Made by a program: the position numbers and the translations under genes
Notes under the pieces: generated by a model
What the model saw: the letters and a program-made list of their open reading frames with translations, nothing else
What the model was told of the DNA's origin: nothing
The model's database searches: none
Part shown: positions 1 through 9,134 of the stretch, in pieces
Numbering within the stretch: position 1 is the stretch's first letter
Layout: each line of letters begins with the position of its first letter
Assembly: GCF_001552195.1 (NCBI RefSeq)
Contig: NZ_BCQS01000012.1
Coordinates: 248,001 to 312,000 of the forward strand
Direction of reading: 5' to 3'
From: Actinomadura latina NBRC 106108
Lineage (GTDB): Bacteria; Actinomycetota; Actinomycetes; Streptosporangiales; Streptosporangiaceae
DNA length: 64,000 bases

Positions 1-2255
1 ATGTGGCCGAGCATTTCGGCCTCGCCGTGTCGGTCGCCCAGTGTCCGGAAGATCGTTAGGGCCTCTTCGGCGTCTTCCAAGGCGATGTCGTACTCGCCGC
101 GGCGGAATCGGACGAGACTGCGGTCCGCGAGAGCGTGCGCGAGGTCCGGACGGCCGGCCGGGAGGGCGGTGATTGCGCGGGTGTGCAGGCGCTCCGCCTC
201 GTCCCAGTGCCCGCGCGACTCCAGGTCCGCGGCCAGCAGACGGGCGAAGCCGGCGATGTGGCCAGGGTCTTCCGCGGTGGCGGCGGCGCGGAGGAGGCAG
301 TCGTGCTCGGCGGCGAACCAACCGGACGGTTCGTCCGGGAGGGGCGGCAGGTCCGGTGGCGGATGGACGAGCCGCACGTCGGCGGCCTGGCGGTGCGGGG
401 CCAGGTGCCGGGCCGCTCGGTCCGCCGCCGCCAGGTAGAAGTCCAGGATCCGGTGGACGGTCCGGCGGCGCGAATCCTCGGGGTCCAGGTCGCGGGCGAG
501 GCGGCGGGCGTAGGCGTGGACGAGGTCGTGGAAGCGGTAGCGGCCGCCGACCGGCTCGGTGATCAGGTGCCGGTCGAGGAGTTCCTCCAGGATCCGCTCG
601 GCCTCCCGGACGGGACGGGCCAGTGCCGCCGCCGCCGCGTGGGCGGTCAGATCGGGCCCGGGATGCAGGCCGAACGCGCGGAAGGCGTCCCGGAGGGCCC
701 GCGGCAGTCCCCGGTAGGACAGCTCGAACACCGCCGTGATCTCGTGTCCCTCGACCCGCAGCTCGTCCAGCCGCCGGTCATCGGCGGTGAGCCGGGCGAG
801 AAGGTCGCCGGCGTCCCAGGCGCGGCGGTGCCGCAGCCGGCTCGCCGCCATGCCCACCGCGAGCGGCAGCCGGCCGCAGTGCTCGACGATCGCGGCGACG
901 TCGGCGGCGGCCCGCGCCCGTCCGGCCCCGGCGATGGTGGTGAACAGGGCGGCGGCCTCCCGGACGGGCAGCACGTCCAGCGACAGCGGCCACGAGTCGT
1001 GCAGCCCGGTCAGCCGCCGCCGGCTCGTGACGATCACCAGGCATCCGGCGGACGCGGGCAGCAGCGGCCCGACCTGGTCGCGGCCCGCGGCGTCGTCCAG
1101 CACGATGATCGCGCGGCTGCTCGCCAGCTGCGACCGCCACATCGCGGCCCGCTCGTCCAGCGCGCGCGGCACCCGGGCCGCCGGGACGCCGATCGTGCGG
1201 AGCAGCGTGTCGAGTGCCTCCGCGGGGTCAACCGGGTCCCGTCGGGCGTCGTGCGCGTGCAACTGGAGGAAGATCTGCCCGTCCGGGAAGTGTTCCTCGA
1301 GGCGGTGCGCGACGTGGACCGCGAGCGCGGTCTTGCCGACTCCGGGCATGCCGTCGATGGCGATGACGGTCACCGCGGCTCCCGGCTCGCGCGCGATGGG
1401 CGCCACGTCCAGGAGTTGCCGGACTTCCTCGTCGCGTCCGACGAACGCCCGCGAGTCGTGCGGGAGGTTGTGCGGGGGGCGGTCGACGCTGAACCGGGTA
1501 CCGGGAACCCGCAGTAGCGCAGGATCGCCGCGCAGGATGCGCTGTTGCAGATCCCGCAGTCCAGGGCCTGGGTCGGTTCCCGACTCCTTGACGAAAAGGT
1601 TGTGGGTGCGGCGGTACGCCTCCAGTGCCGCGGCCTGCCGCCCGCAGCGGTAAAGGGCGAGCATGAGCCGTTCCACCGGTCGCTGGTCCTGCGGATGGCG
1701 CTCGACGAGGTCCGACAATTCGCGGACGAGGTCGGCATGGTTCCCCTTGGCCAGTTCCATGTCGATGCGCATGAACGCGGCGGCCAGCAGTTCCTGCTCC
1801 AGGTTGTGCCGGGTGCGCGTGGCCCAGCCGCCGATGAGGTCGGCGAGCGGCTCGCCCCGCCAGAGCGCGGCGGCCCGGCGGTGGTGGTCCAGCGCGTACT
1901 CGTCGTCGCCGCTCTCGGCGATCGCGCGAGCCTGGTCGCGCAGCAGGCGGAACCGGTGCAGGTCGATCGATTCGTCCGCGACGTCGATGAGATAGGCGCC
2001 CTGCCGGGACCGCAACGCGACGCCCGGTGCCCCGTCGAGCCGGCGGCGCAGCCGCGTCACGTAGGAGTAGAGGCTCTGCCGCGCCTTCGCCGGCGGTTCG
2101 TCGTCCCAGACCCGGCGGATGAGGGTCTCGGCGGGCACCGGCTGCCGCGGGTTGAGCAGCAGCACCGCGAGGACGCACCGTTCCTTGGTCGTTCCGAGGT
2201 CGCGCCGCTGGCCGCTGACCCACAGCTCAACGGGGCCTATGACGCGGAACTCCAC
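1..2255 (-). CDS. AfsR/SARP-family transcriptional regulator with NB-ARC ATPase (3' end outside window)
   Basis: Cytosolic activator of the AfsR type. About 751 residues are visible and the gene runs off the window start. In order: an OmpR-like winged helix (about 1-90), a bacterial transcriptional activation domain (about 95-240), an NB-ARC ATPase with P-loop GMPGVGKTA near residue 300 and Walker-B-like IIVLDD near 380, then helical TPR-type repeats that continue past the edge. I chose GTG at 2255 because AAAGGGG and GGAGGAG lie just upstream; an in-frame ATG at 2291 is possible but has no clear ribosome site. It is divergent from the GT-B-like genes at 2456. Family knowledge: AfsR-like proteins activate secondary-metabolism or development genes; the target here is unknown. 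Confidence 0.88.
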   Translation of the reverse strand, partial: MEFRVIGPVELWVSGQRRDLGTTKERCVLAVLLLNPRQPVPAETLIRRVWDDEPPAKARQSLYSYVTRLRRRLDGAPGVALRSRQGAYLIDVADESIDLHRFRLLRDQARAIAESGDDEYALDHHRRAAALWRGEPLADLIGGWATRTRHNLEQELLAAAFMRIDMELAKGNHADLVRELSDLVERHPQDQRPVERLMLALYRCGRQAAALEAYRRTHNLFVKESGTDPGPGLRDLQQRILRGDPALLRVPGTRFSVDRPPHNLPHDSRAFVGRDEEVRQLLDVAPIAREPGAAVTVIAIDGMPGVGKTALAVHVAHRLEEHFPDGQIFLQLHAHDARRDPVDPAEALDTLLRTIGVPAARVPRALDERAAMWRSQLASSRAIIVLDDAAGRDQVGPLLPASAGCLVIVTSRRRLTGLHDSWPLSLDVLPVREAAALFTTIAGAGRARAAADVAAIVEHCGRLPLAVGMAASRLRHRRAWDAGDLLARLTADDRRLDELRVEGHEITAVFELSYRGLPRALRDAFRAFGLHPGPDLTAHAAAAALARPVREAERILEELLDRHLITEPVGGRYRFHDLVHAYARRLARDLDPEDSRRRTVHRILDFYLAAADRAARHLAPHRQAADVRLVHPPPDLPPLPDEPSGWFAAEHDCLLRAAATAEDPGHIAGFARLLAADLESRGHWDEAERLHTRAITALPAGRPDLAHALADRSLVRFRRGEYDIALEDAEEALTIFRTLGDRHGEAEMLGH

Positions 2256-2455
2256 CGACGCCCCTTTGTGGAAATCTCCTCCGGAACCCATTTTCGCACC
2301 GCCTGCATGGCGTGGCCAGAGTGGATCCACCGTTCACTTGGCCAACATGGGACGCCGCTACTCACACAGTCAGGATGATTGCAAGTTTTCGTCAAGTTTC
2401 CGGGCGGACACTCGATTCCGGAGGCGGGTCTTTTCGATCCGCGACGGAGGGACGG

Positions 2456-3631
2456 ATGTTCGCATCCGAGGTCAAAGGGGGTTCGTTGACGGCAATGACC
2501 GGCTTCGAATGGCGTCGGGCCCTGAGCGGGTTCGACCCCGGCTGGTGGGGACGGCTGGGGGACCGGCGCACCGTGCTGGTTGTGGTGGGCTCGCCCGTAC
2601 CGGGGCAGCCCGCACTGGACGTGGCGCGGCTCGCGGGAACCGACCCGCGGCTGCGCGTGCTCTTGGCGGCGGCCCCGGGGCCGTCCTCGGCCGCCGTGGA
2701 GGTGATGCTCAAGGACGCGGGCGCCGCACCGCTGCCCTGGTCCGAACTCGCGGACGGCGACGTCGGCCTGGTCGTCACCGCGCACCGGGTTCCGGCGCGC
2801 CCGCCGGGTGCGCCGCTCATCGCCCTGCCGGGAACGATCCCGGCGGAGGTCAAGCACCGGCCCGCGCCGGCCGTGTTCACCTACGCCCACCACCTGGACC
2901 GCCCTCCGGACGCCGAGGACGGCCACGTGGTCGGCGACTCCGACCACGACCGGCTGGTGGCGAGCCTGCCGCTGCGCGACTTCTACCGGCGGGCGCTGGG
3001 CGTCGGCGGGCGGCGCGGCCTCGTCGTGGTGGCCCTGCCCGCGGCCGGCGGCGCGGGTGCGTGCGTCCGCTGCGGGCCGCTGGACGTCGTGCGCCGCCTG
3101 CTCGCCGAACTGCCGTCCGACCGGTACCACGTCCTCGGTGTCCCCGAGCCGCGCGGTGACCGGTGCCCGGGCGGGCCGGGGCTCGCCGTCCACCTGCGGG
3201 CGGGGCTGAGCCTCATGCCGCCGGAGGCGGACTGGCGGGCCGCGCTCGTCGCCGCCGACTGGATCCTCGGCCCCCCGGGCCCCATCACGCGGTACGGGAC
3301 GGTCACGGGGGTCCCGGTGCTCATGACCGGGCCGCCGCCGGGGGACGCGCTGCGGCTCCTCGCGGCCCGGCTCGCGGCGCACCGGCCCGTCCGCCCGCAG
3401 CTGACCGAGGCCGCGGCGCGGTGGCGGCCGGAGCGGGTCCGGCCCGTTCTCGGGCGGATCACGTCCGAGCCGGGACGGTTCGACCGCAACGTGCGCAGCC
3501 TGATGTACGGGCTGCTGCGGCTGCCGCAGCCCGCCACGATCCCCGTGGCGGACCCGGTCTCGCCGCCCTTCCGCATCGGCTGCCGGGACGGGGAGCTGCT
3601 CGGCCATGTCCCCCAGGGGAGGTCGAGATGA
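2456..3631 (+). CDS. GT-B-fold glycosyltransferase-like protein, divergent copy
   Basis: A 391-residue protein of unknown substrate. It is a paralogue of the next gene: both carry the block DRLVASLP followed by YRRALGV in mid-protein, then a Rossmann-like strand, and a late PPE-W-A-L-VAAD segment, which suggests tandem duplication. The arrangement resembles GT-B glycosyltransferases or CDP-glycerol phosphotransferase-like proteins (inference). This copy lacks the HG-rich loop of its neighbour and is rich in Pro/Gly, so it may be non-catalytic. ATG at 2456 has GGAGGG five bases upstream. Its stop overlaps the next ATG by four bases, so it is probably translationally coupled. No signal peptide is visible. 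Confidence 0.7.
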   Translation: MFASEVKGGSLTAMTGFEWRRALSGFDPGWWGRLGDRRTVLVVVGSPVPGQPALDVARLAGTDPRLRVLLAAAPGPSSAAVEVMLKDAGAAPLPWSELADGDVGLVVTAHRVPARPPGAPLIALPGTIPAEVKHRPAPAVFTYAHHLDRPPDAEDGHVVGDSDHDRLVASLPLRDFYRRALGVGGRRGLVVVALPAAGGAGACVRCGPLDVVRRLLAELPSDRYHVLGVPEPRGDRCPGGPGLAVHLRAGLSLMPPEADWRAALVAADWILGPPGPITRYGTVTGVPVLMTGPPPGDALRLLAARLAAHRPVRPQLTEAAARWRPERVRPVLGRITSEPGRFDRNVRSLMYGLLRLPQPATIPVADPVSPPFRIGCRDGELLGHVPQGRSR

Positions 3632-4863
3632 ACGTCCCGGTGGACGCGTGGGTGCCGGGCCCGTTCGGGCTCGACGCACTCAGAGGCGCGACGGTGCCGG
3701 CGCGGCGGGCGGTCCTCGCCGTCGCGCACCATCTGACCGCGGCGACGCGGCTCGCCGACGTCATACCGCTGCTGGAGAGCGACCGGCGGATCGCGGTCGC
3801 GTACACGGCCGCGCCGGCGTCGGCCAACACCGGCGGGCTGGACGCGCATCTGCGGGGCCTGGGCGGGCTGGTGCTGCCCTGGCGGCAGGCGGTCAGCACC
3901 AGATGGGACCTGGTCGTGGCGGCGGGCCACGGGATGCTGGAGAAGTTGCACGGACCGGTCATGACCGTGTCGCACGGTGCCGGTCCGGGCAAGTTCCATC
4001 CGCGCAACGCCGGTTCGGGGCCGCCCGCCGCGCGTCCGGTCAGCGACCTGATCAGGGAACGGCTCGTTGTCGGCGGGCGGGTCGTGCCGTCGTCGATCGT
4101 CTTGCCGCACGACCGGCACCTGGAGATGCTCGAACAGGAGTGCCCCGAGGCGCGCCCGGTGGCGTTCGCCGCCGGCGACCCGTGCCTGGACCGGCTGGTG
4201 GCGAGCCTGCCGTACCGGAGGGAGTACCGCCGCGCGCTCGGCGTGGGGCCGGGCCGGCGGCTCGTGTTCGTCAGCTCCACGTGGCACGAGGACTCGCTGT
4301 TCGGCCGCGATCCCGACCTGCTGCTGCGCGTCGCGGCCGGCCTCCCACGCGACAGGTACCAGGTCGTCGCCGCGCTGCACCCGAACGTGTGGTCCTTCTA
4401 CGGCAGGCGTCAGGTCCTGGCCTGGCACGCGGACTGCGTGCGGCTCGGTGTCAGGCTCTTCCCACCGGAGGAGGGGTGGCGCGCGGGTCTGGTCGCCGCC
4501 GACGTGCTGCTCGGTGACCACGGGTCGGTCACCTGCTACGGGGCGGCGATCGGGGTGCCGGTGCTGCTCGGCACCTTCCCGGAGGACGCCGTGGTGCCCG
4601 GGACCCATGTCGCCGGGCTCGGCGCGTTCGCGCCGCGCGTCGACTGGGCGCGGCCACTGGCCCCGCAGCTGGAGCAGGCGGCGCACGCCTTCTCGGGACG
4701 GGTCCACGCCGCGATGCGGGGCGCCATCACCTCCCGGCCGGGGGAGGCGGCCCGGCTCATCCGCGGGGAGATGTACCGGCTGCTGCGGCTGCCCGACCGG
4801 GACCGCCCGCCGGACGTCGAGCCCGTCCCGCTCCCGGGCCCCACCCTGCGGAGGGCGGCGTGA
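3628..4863 (+). CDS. GT-B-fold glycosyltransferase-like protein
   Basis: A 411-residue cytosolic protein. It has two Rossmann-like halves: the first ends at the glycine-rich VSHGAGPGK loop (about residues 112-120), and the second opens with RRLVFVSSTWH and contains ADVLLGDHGSVTCYG near residue 295, similar to the sugar-nucleotide-binding half of GT-B enzymes or CDP-glycerol glycerophosphotransferases. That assignment is by fold-like motifs only. GGGGAGG precedes the ATG, which overlaps the upstream stop; its own stop overlaps the next start (TGATG). All three genes are therefore one operon, convergent with the NB-ARC gene. Confidence 0.72.
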   Translation: MNVPVDAWVPGPFGLDALRGATVPARRAVLAVAHHLTAATRLADVIPLLESDRRIAVAYTAAPASANTGGLDAHLRGLGGLVLPWRQAVSTRWDLVVAAGHGMLEKLHGPVMTVSHGAGPGKFHPRNAGSGPPAARPVSDLIRERLVVGGRVVPSSIVLPHDRHLEMLEQECPEARPVAFAAGDPCLDRLVASLPYRREYRRALGVGPGRRLVFVSSTWHEDSLFGRDPDLLLRVAAGLPRDRYQVVAALHPNVWSFYGRRQVLAWHADCVRLGVRLFPPEEGWRAGLVAADVLLGDHGSVTCYGAAIGVPVLLGTFPEDAVVPGTHVAGLGAFAPRVDWARPLAPQLEQAAHAFSGRVHAAMRGAITSRPGEAARLIRGEMYRLLRLPDRDRPPDVEPVPLPGPTLRRAA

Positions 4864-5360
4864 TGGCCACGCTGGTCAGGGTGTGGGACGACCTGCCGGG
4901 ACCGGTGCGCGTGCTGATCGGCGGGCGGGCGCTGGCGCTGCGTCACTCACCCGCCGGCGGTTCCGGGCCGCCGCCCTGCGACGAGCATCTCGTCGCCGGG
5001 CCGGCGGAGACCTCGCGGGCCTGGCTGGCGTGCGCGGACGTGATCGTCGGCCGGGCGGGGGACCCGGCCCGGCTCCTGGCGGCCCACCCGGGCTGCCTCG
5101 TCGCCGCGACCGCCGCCGGGCGGGGCTGCCTGGTCGCGGCGCGCGGACTGGACGTGCGGCTCGATCCGGTGCTCGGCGGGGCGTGCTCGCCCGCCGACGT
5201 GGCCGTGTACGCCTCAGCCCTGCACGCCTGGCTGGTGGCGGGCGCACGACCGGTGGGCGTGCTCACCCGGCTCACCCTCGTCCGCGGCAACGCCGCCGCG
5301 ATGGTCAGGGTCAGGCATCGCCGGGCGGCGCCGCCGGGGGATCGGAGAGCCGTTCTCTGA
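4863..5360 (+). CDS. Hypothetical protein, third gene of the GT-B-like operon
   Basis: A 165-residue protein that I do not recognise. It has alternating hydrophobic strands and Ala/Gly-rich helices, and a segment ACADVIVGRAGDPARLLAAHPG that resembles the late ADVLLGDHG segment of the preceding protein, so it could be a trimmed half-domain of the same fold (inference). ATG at 4863 shares its A with the upstream TGA. The last 50 bases overlap the 3' end of the convergent NB-ARC gene, so one of the two ends may be annotated slightly long. Confidence 0.55.
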   Translation: MATLVRVWDDLPGPVRVLIGGRALALRHSPAGGSGPPPCDEHLVAGPAETSRAWLACADVIVGRAGDPARLLAAHPGCLVAATAAGRGCLVAARGLDVRLDPVLGGACSPADVAVYASALHAWLVAGARPVGVLTRLTLVRGNAAAMVRVRHRRAAPPGDRRAVL

Positions 5361-7419
5361 TGGCCGCCGCATGGGGAGAACCCAGCTCCGTATAGATGGC
5401 GAGCGCCTGCTCCAGATGCGGGCGCTCCGCCTCCGGGTCTCCCCGCCGCGCGGCCACCCGGGCCAGCTCGCGCAGCGCGTCGGCCTCGACGTGCGGCGCG
5501 TCGATCTCCCGTGCGACCTCGCGCGCTTCGCGGAGCGCGGCGGCGGCCTCGTCCAGGCGTCCGGCCCGCAACCGGGCCTCGCCGAGGCATGCGAGCGTCC
5601 GCGCGTGGTGGTACGGCTCGTCGTGCCGCGTGAACATCTCCAGGACGGCGGTCAGCGTGGCGTCCGCCTCGGCGTGTCGGCCGGCCACGCTGAGCGCCTC
5701 GCCGATGTGCCGGTCCATCAGCGCGATCCCGCGCGGACGCCCTTGGTCGACGTGCACGTCCCGCGCGCGGCCGAACAGGTCGACAGCGCGGGACGGCGCG
5801 TCGGTGGCGAGCGCCACGACGCCGAGTCCTTCGAGCGCCGTCCCCTCGCCGAGCCGGTGGCCGGCCTGCCGCTCCAAGGCGAGGGCGGTCTCGTAGTGGC
5901 CGGCCGCCGTGCCGAACTCCTGAAGGTTGAGGTGGGCGACGCCGAGTCCTTCGAGCATCCGCGCCTGGGCGCGCGGATCGCCGCAGGACGCGGCGGCGGC
6001 GCGCCCCAGCTCGTACATCCGGATCCATGACGCGTAGTGCTTGCGCTGCAGGAACAGCGGCCACATCGCTTCGGCGAGCTGCCAGGCGACGGCGTGCAGC
6101 CCGCCCTCGTGCGCCTCCCGCGCCACCGCCTCCAGGTTCTGCCGCTCCCGTTCGAGCCACTCCAGCGCCGCCGGACGGGACGCGAAGAGGCCGTCCGGCG
6201 GGTCCGCGTACCGCTCCCCGAGGTGCCACCGCCCCGGCATCAGGGTGCGGTCGGCGCCGACGGCGGTCGCCAGGTACCAGCCGGCGAGCCGCGCGAACGC
6301 GGTTGCGCGGTCGGCCGCGGGGGACGCGTCCCGCGCGTGCAGGCGGACCAGGTCGTGGAAGCCGTACCGGTCGCCGGGGCCTTCGAGCAGCAGGCTGGCG
6401 TCCACCAGGCCGTCCAGGAGTCCCGCGGCGTGCTCGGCGTCCGTCCCGATGAGGGCCGCCGCGGCGGCGACGCCGAGGTCGGGCCCCGGATGGACGCCCA
6501 GCAGCCGGTAGGCCGCCGCCCGCTCCGCGTCGAGCGCCTGGTAGGAGGTGTTGAAGACGGCGCCCACCGAGATGTCGCCCTCGCCGGTGCGCAGCGCGGC
6601 GAGGCGCCGCGCCTCGTCGTCGAGTTCCGCCACCGCGCGGGCGATCGGCCAGCGCCGCCGCGCCGCGAGCCGGGCGCCGGACGCGCAGACCGCCAGCGGC
6701 AGGGTGCCGCACAGCGCGACCAGCGAGCGGGCGTGGTCGCGCTCCGCGCCGATCCGTTCCGTCCCGATCAGGCGCTCCAGCAGTTCCAGCGCCCCCGGCT
6801 CGCCGAGCGGAGCGACGTCCAGGAACCGGGCGCCGTCCACCACGAGCCCGGTCAGGCGGTGGCGCGAGGTGACCACGACCAGCGACGCCCCGGCCCCGGG
6901 CAGCAGCGGGCGGACCTGCGCCGCCGACACGGCGTTGTCGAGCATGACGACCAGGCGGCGCCCCGTGGTCATGGACCTGAACAGCGCCGACTGCTCGTCG
7001 GCGGCGGCCGGGATGCTCTCCGGGGCCGCGCCGAGAGCCCGCAGGAAGCGCTCCAGCGGCTCGTCGGGCGGCAGCGGCTCGGTGCCGGAGAAGCCGCGCA
7101 GGTCGATGAAGAGCTGGCCCTCGTAACCGTCCTTGATGCCGTGCAGCCAACGCAGCGCCAGCGTGGTCTTGCCGACGCCGCCGGGGCCGGTGAGGACCAC
7201 GAGCCCCGGCCGTTCCGCGAGTGCCGCCAGGTCCCGCAGCTCGCTGCGCCGGTTGGCGAACAGCCCGGGTGGCGGCAGCTGGGCGGGGGCGGGAAGGGGC
7301 GTCGCGCCGGACGCGGTGATGTGCACGCCGCCGGCGATGGACCCGGCCTGGACGCTGGACCCCGCTATCCTCCCCGTCAGTTCGTTGGTCCACCGGTCCC
7401 GTTCGTCGGGAGACTGCAC
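5311..7419 (-). CDS. NB-ARC/TPR (STAND-class) ATPase with N-terminal beta-motif
   Basis: A 702-residue cytosolic signalling ATPase with no DNA-binding domain. Residues 21-34 form a short strand-rich motif (SSVQAGSIAGGVHI). The P-loop GPGGVGKTT lies near residue 80, a Walker-B-like VVMLDNA near 155 and LVVVTSRHR near 180. A winged-helix-like region ends in FHDLVRLHARD near 355, and about five TPR-type helix pairs fill residues 455-690. GTG at 7419 is preceded by GGGATGGAT. It is divergent from the small gene at 7596, whose last residues repeat the same motif. Family knowledge: bacterial NB-ARC/TPR proteins are regulators or conflict-system switches; which applies here is not known. Confidence 0.82.
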   Translation of the reverse strand: MQSPDERDRWTNELTGRIAGSSVQAGSIAGGVHITASGATPLPAPAQLPPPGLFANRRSELRDLAALAERPGLVVLTGPGGVGKTTLALRWLHGIKDGYEGQLFIDLRGFSGTEPLPPDEPLERFLRALGAAPESIPAAADEQSALFRSMTTGRRLVVMLDNAVSAAQVRPLLPGAGASLVVVTSRHRLTGLVVDGARFLDVAPLGEPGALELLERLIGTERIGAERDHARSLVALCGTLPLAVCASGARLAARRRWPIARAVAELDDEARRLAALRTGEGDISVGAVFNTSYQALDAERAAAYRLLGVHPGPDLGVAAAAALIGTDAEHAAGLLDGLVDASLLLEGPGDRYGFHDLVRLHARDASPAADRATAFARLAGWYLATAVGADRTLMPGRWHLGERYADPPDGLFASRPAALEWLERERQNLEAVAREAHEGGLHAVAWQLAEAMWPLFLQRKHYASWIRMYELGRAAAASCGDPRAQARMLEGLGVAHLNLQEFGTAAGHYETALALERQAGHRLGEGTALEGLGVVALATDAPSRAVDLFGRARDVHVDQGRPRGIALMDRHIGEALSVAGRHAEADATLTAVLEMFTRHDEPYHHARTLACLGEARLRAGRLDEAAAALREAREVAREIDAPHVEADALRELARVAARRGDPEAERPHLEQALAIYTELGSPHAAAIRERLSDPPAAPPGDA

Positions 7420-7595
7420 GTTCTATCCATCCCATTGGCTCGCTGGCGCGTCGATCGCCCCGCTTTACGACTAACGTACCCGGACGTCCAATTTGTACGG
7501 GTAAGAGCGGGGCGGTATTTGCAATTTGGGTCAGGTCGCTTGCGCGAAACGGGTCAGAATGGCGATTGTCCGCACCCGTCCCGGCGTGATGAACT

Positions 7596-7979
7596 GTGAC
7601 CGTGACAGATCCGATGACGGTCGCCGTCGCCACCGCGATGGCCGGGAAGGCCGTCGAAGTGGCCGGTGAGCCGGTCCGGGCCGCCGTCGCCGAGCTGTCC
7701 CGGCGGGTCCGCGAGCGATTCCGGGGGCGTCCCTCCGGCGAGGCGGCGCTGGTGCGGGCCACCGCCGACCCGACGCCCGAGAGTGTCGAGGCCCTCGTCT
7801 CGGCCATCGAGCACCTCATGGCCGACGACCCCCGGTTCGGGGCGGAGGCGCGCCACCTCTGGAACCAGGCGCAGACCAACGCCGCCGCATCGGGTGACGG
7901 CGTGGTCAACGTCCTCAACGGGCGGGCCGAGAAGGTGATTCAGCTCAGGGACGTCCAAGGCGACCTGAACATCAGCTGA
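7596..7979 (+). CDS. Small helical protein with C-terminal beta-motif, partner of NB-ARC ATPase
   Basis: A 127-residue protein. Residues 1-45 are an Ala/Val-rich helix; 50-95 form a second helical region; the last 15 residues (KVIQLRDVQGDLNIS) match the pattern V-Q-x2-S/D-I-x-G-G/D-V/L-x-I found at the N-terminus of the divergent NB-ARC protein. I infer that the two proteins interact or assemble through this strand. GTG at 7596 is used; a second GTG at 7602 and an ATG at 7614 are in frame. No enzyme motif is visible. It could be an effector, adaptor or sensor. Confidence 0.68.
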   Translation: MTVTDPMTVAVATAMAGKAVEVAGEPVRAAVAELSRRVRERFRGRPSGEAALVRATADPTPESVEALVSAIEHLMADDPRFGAEARHLWNQAQTNAAASGDGVVNVLNGRAEKVIQLRDVQGDLNIS

Positions 7980-7990
7980 TCGCCGCCCGG

Positions 7991-8947
7991 TCAGGCGTCG
8001 GCGGGGAGGTCGTCGCGCTCCTCGTCGGACGGGCGGGGCGCCTCGGGGCCGTCGCGGCCGAGGCGGAGCATGCGGGAGACGCGGACGGTGCGGAACTCGC
8101 GCCCGCGGACGCTGAACGAGTGGCCGGGCGTGGCCCGGATGCCCGCGGCCATCGCCTCCCACTCGGCGAGTTCCGCGGCGGACGGCGGGTCGCCCTCGAA
8201 CTCGCGGAGCCGGGGGAGCAGGCCGGTGAAATGCCGGGCGAGCCGGTCGCGGGCGTCGTCGGGGTCGTCGCCGCCGGTGAGCGGCGCCCACGAGTCGCCG
8301 TCCAGCTCCACCGAGACGAACGTCGGCGGGAGCAGCACCACCGCGGGATGCGCCTGGATCGCGTGCCGCGCCTCCGCCCGGACGGCGTCGGGAACGCTCC
8401 CGGGCTTCGGCATGAACCCGACGAGGTTGAGCCGCAGCTGCGCCTCCCACTGGCCGCACGGCGCCGCCGGGTCGATCGGGTGGTCGCGCAGCAGGCCGTC
8501 GCCCGCGAGGTCGGCGTCGGTGGACCGCGGCGGCTCCAGCACCCGGTCGCCGAACTGGATGAACTTCTCCACCCGGACGATCCGGTACCGGCGGTCGCCG
8601 ATCTCCCACTCGTCCTTCGCGAGCTGCTCGCCGTCCTCCGGGTCGAGCCGGTCGGCCGTCGCGAGCATTGCCTTGGCCGTCGTGAGGTCGGGCTCGCCGG
8701 GGGCGGCCGTCCGCAGGTCGATGGCGAGGCTGTACCGGGCCGAGGACGGGTCGTCGCAGCCGAGCGCGCCGATGCGCCATGCGCTTCCGCGCTGCACAGC
8801 ATGGCCGAAATCGGGGGAGCCGAATGAAAAAATCCTCGGATAGCGCCGGATTCGCTCGCCGAGTTCCCGGTCGCGCACCGCCGCGACCGGATCGAGGCGG
8901 GCGACCACGTTGATGTGGTCGTACCCGCGCATCAACGCGAAGGTCAT
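7991..8947 (-). CDS. DUF5954 family protein
   Basis: A 318-residue actinobacterial protein of unknown role. Recognised by the N-terminal HINVVARLDPVAAV block, the RYRIVRVEKFIQFG strand and the PRSTD/PRPSDEERDD motif, which occurs twice: after VEKFIQFG and again after SRMLRLGRDG at the C-terminus. Two repeated modules are therefore likely. I chose ATG at 8947 over the open frame that extends to 9094 because AGGATG precedes it and the extra residues are basic and low-complexity. It ends 11 bases from the small NB-ARC partner gene, convergent with it. Confidence 0.78.
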   Translation of the reverse strand: MTFALMRGYDHINVVARLDPVAAVRDRELGERIRRYPRIFSFGSPDFGHAVQRGSAWRIGALGCDDPSSARYSLAIDLRTAAPGEPDLTTAKAMLATADRLDPEDGEQLAKDEWEIGDRRYRIVRVEKFIQFGDRVLEPPRSTDADLAGDGLLRDHPIDPAAPCGQWEAQLRLNLVGFMPKPGSVPDAVRAEARHAIQAHPAVVLLPPTFVSVELDGDSWAPLTGGDDPDDARDRLARHFTGLLPRLREFEGDPPSAAELAEWEAMAAGIRATPGHSFSVRGREFRTVRVSRMLRLGRDGPEAPRPSDEERDDLPADA

Positions 8948-9134
8948 GCCCGCATCCTGGCCGGACGCCCGGTTCCCGCGCACGGCTTTTCCCGCATTCC
9001 CATGCCGGAATTGTCTGTCTTGTCCGTGATTACGGGCAATATTCAGGCGGACTTTCGGACGACGCAGGCGACCGCGGCGACGCCACGCGTGCACAGGCGC
9101 GGCAGATCGCCGACAGTGGCAGGCGCCCCCCGGG

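Noticed and set aside
135..1517. Long open frame on the plus strand across the AfsR gene
   Set aside because: It is Arg/Gly/Val-rich with no domain; the minus-strand frame has clear regulator domains.
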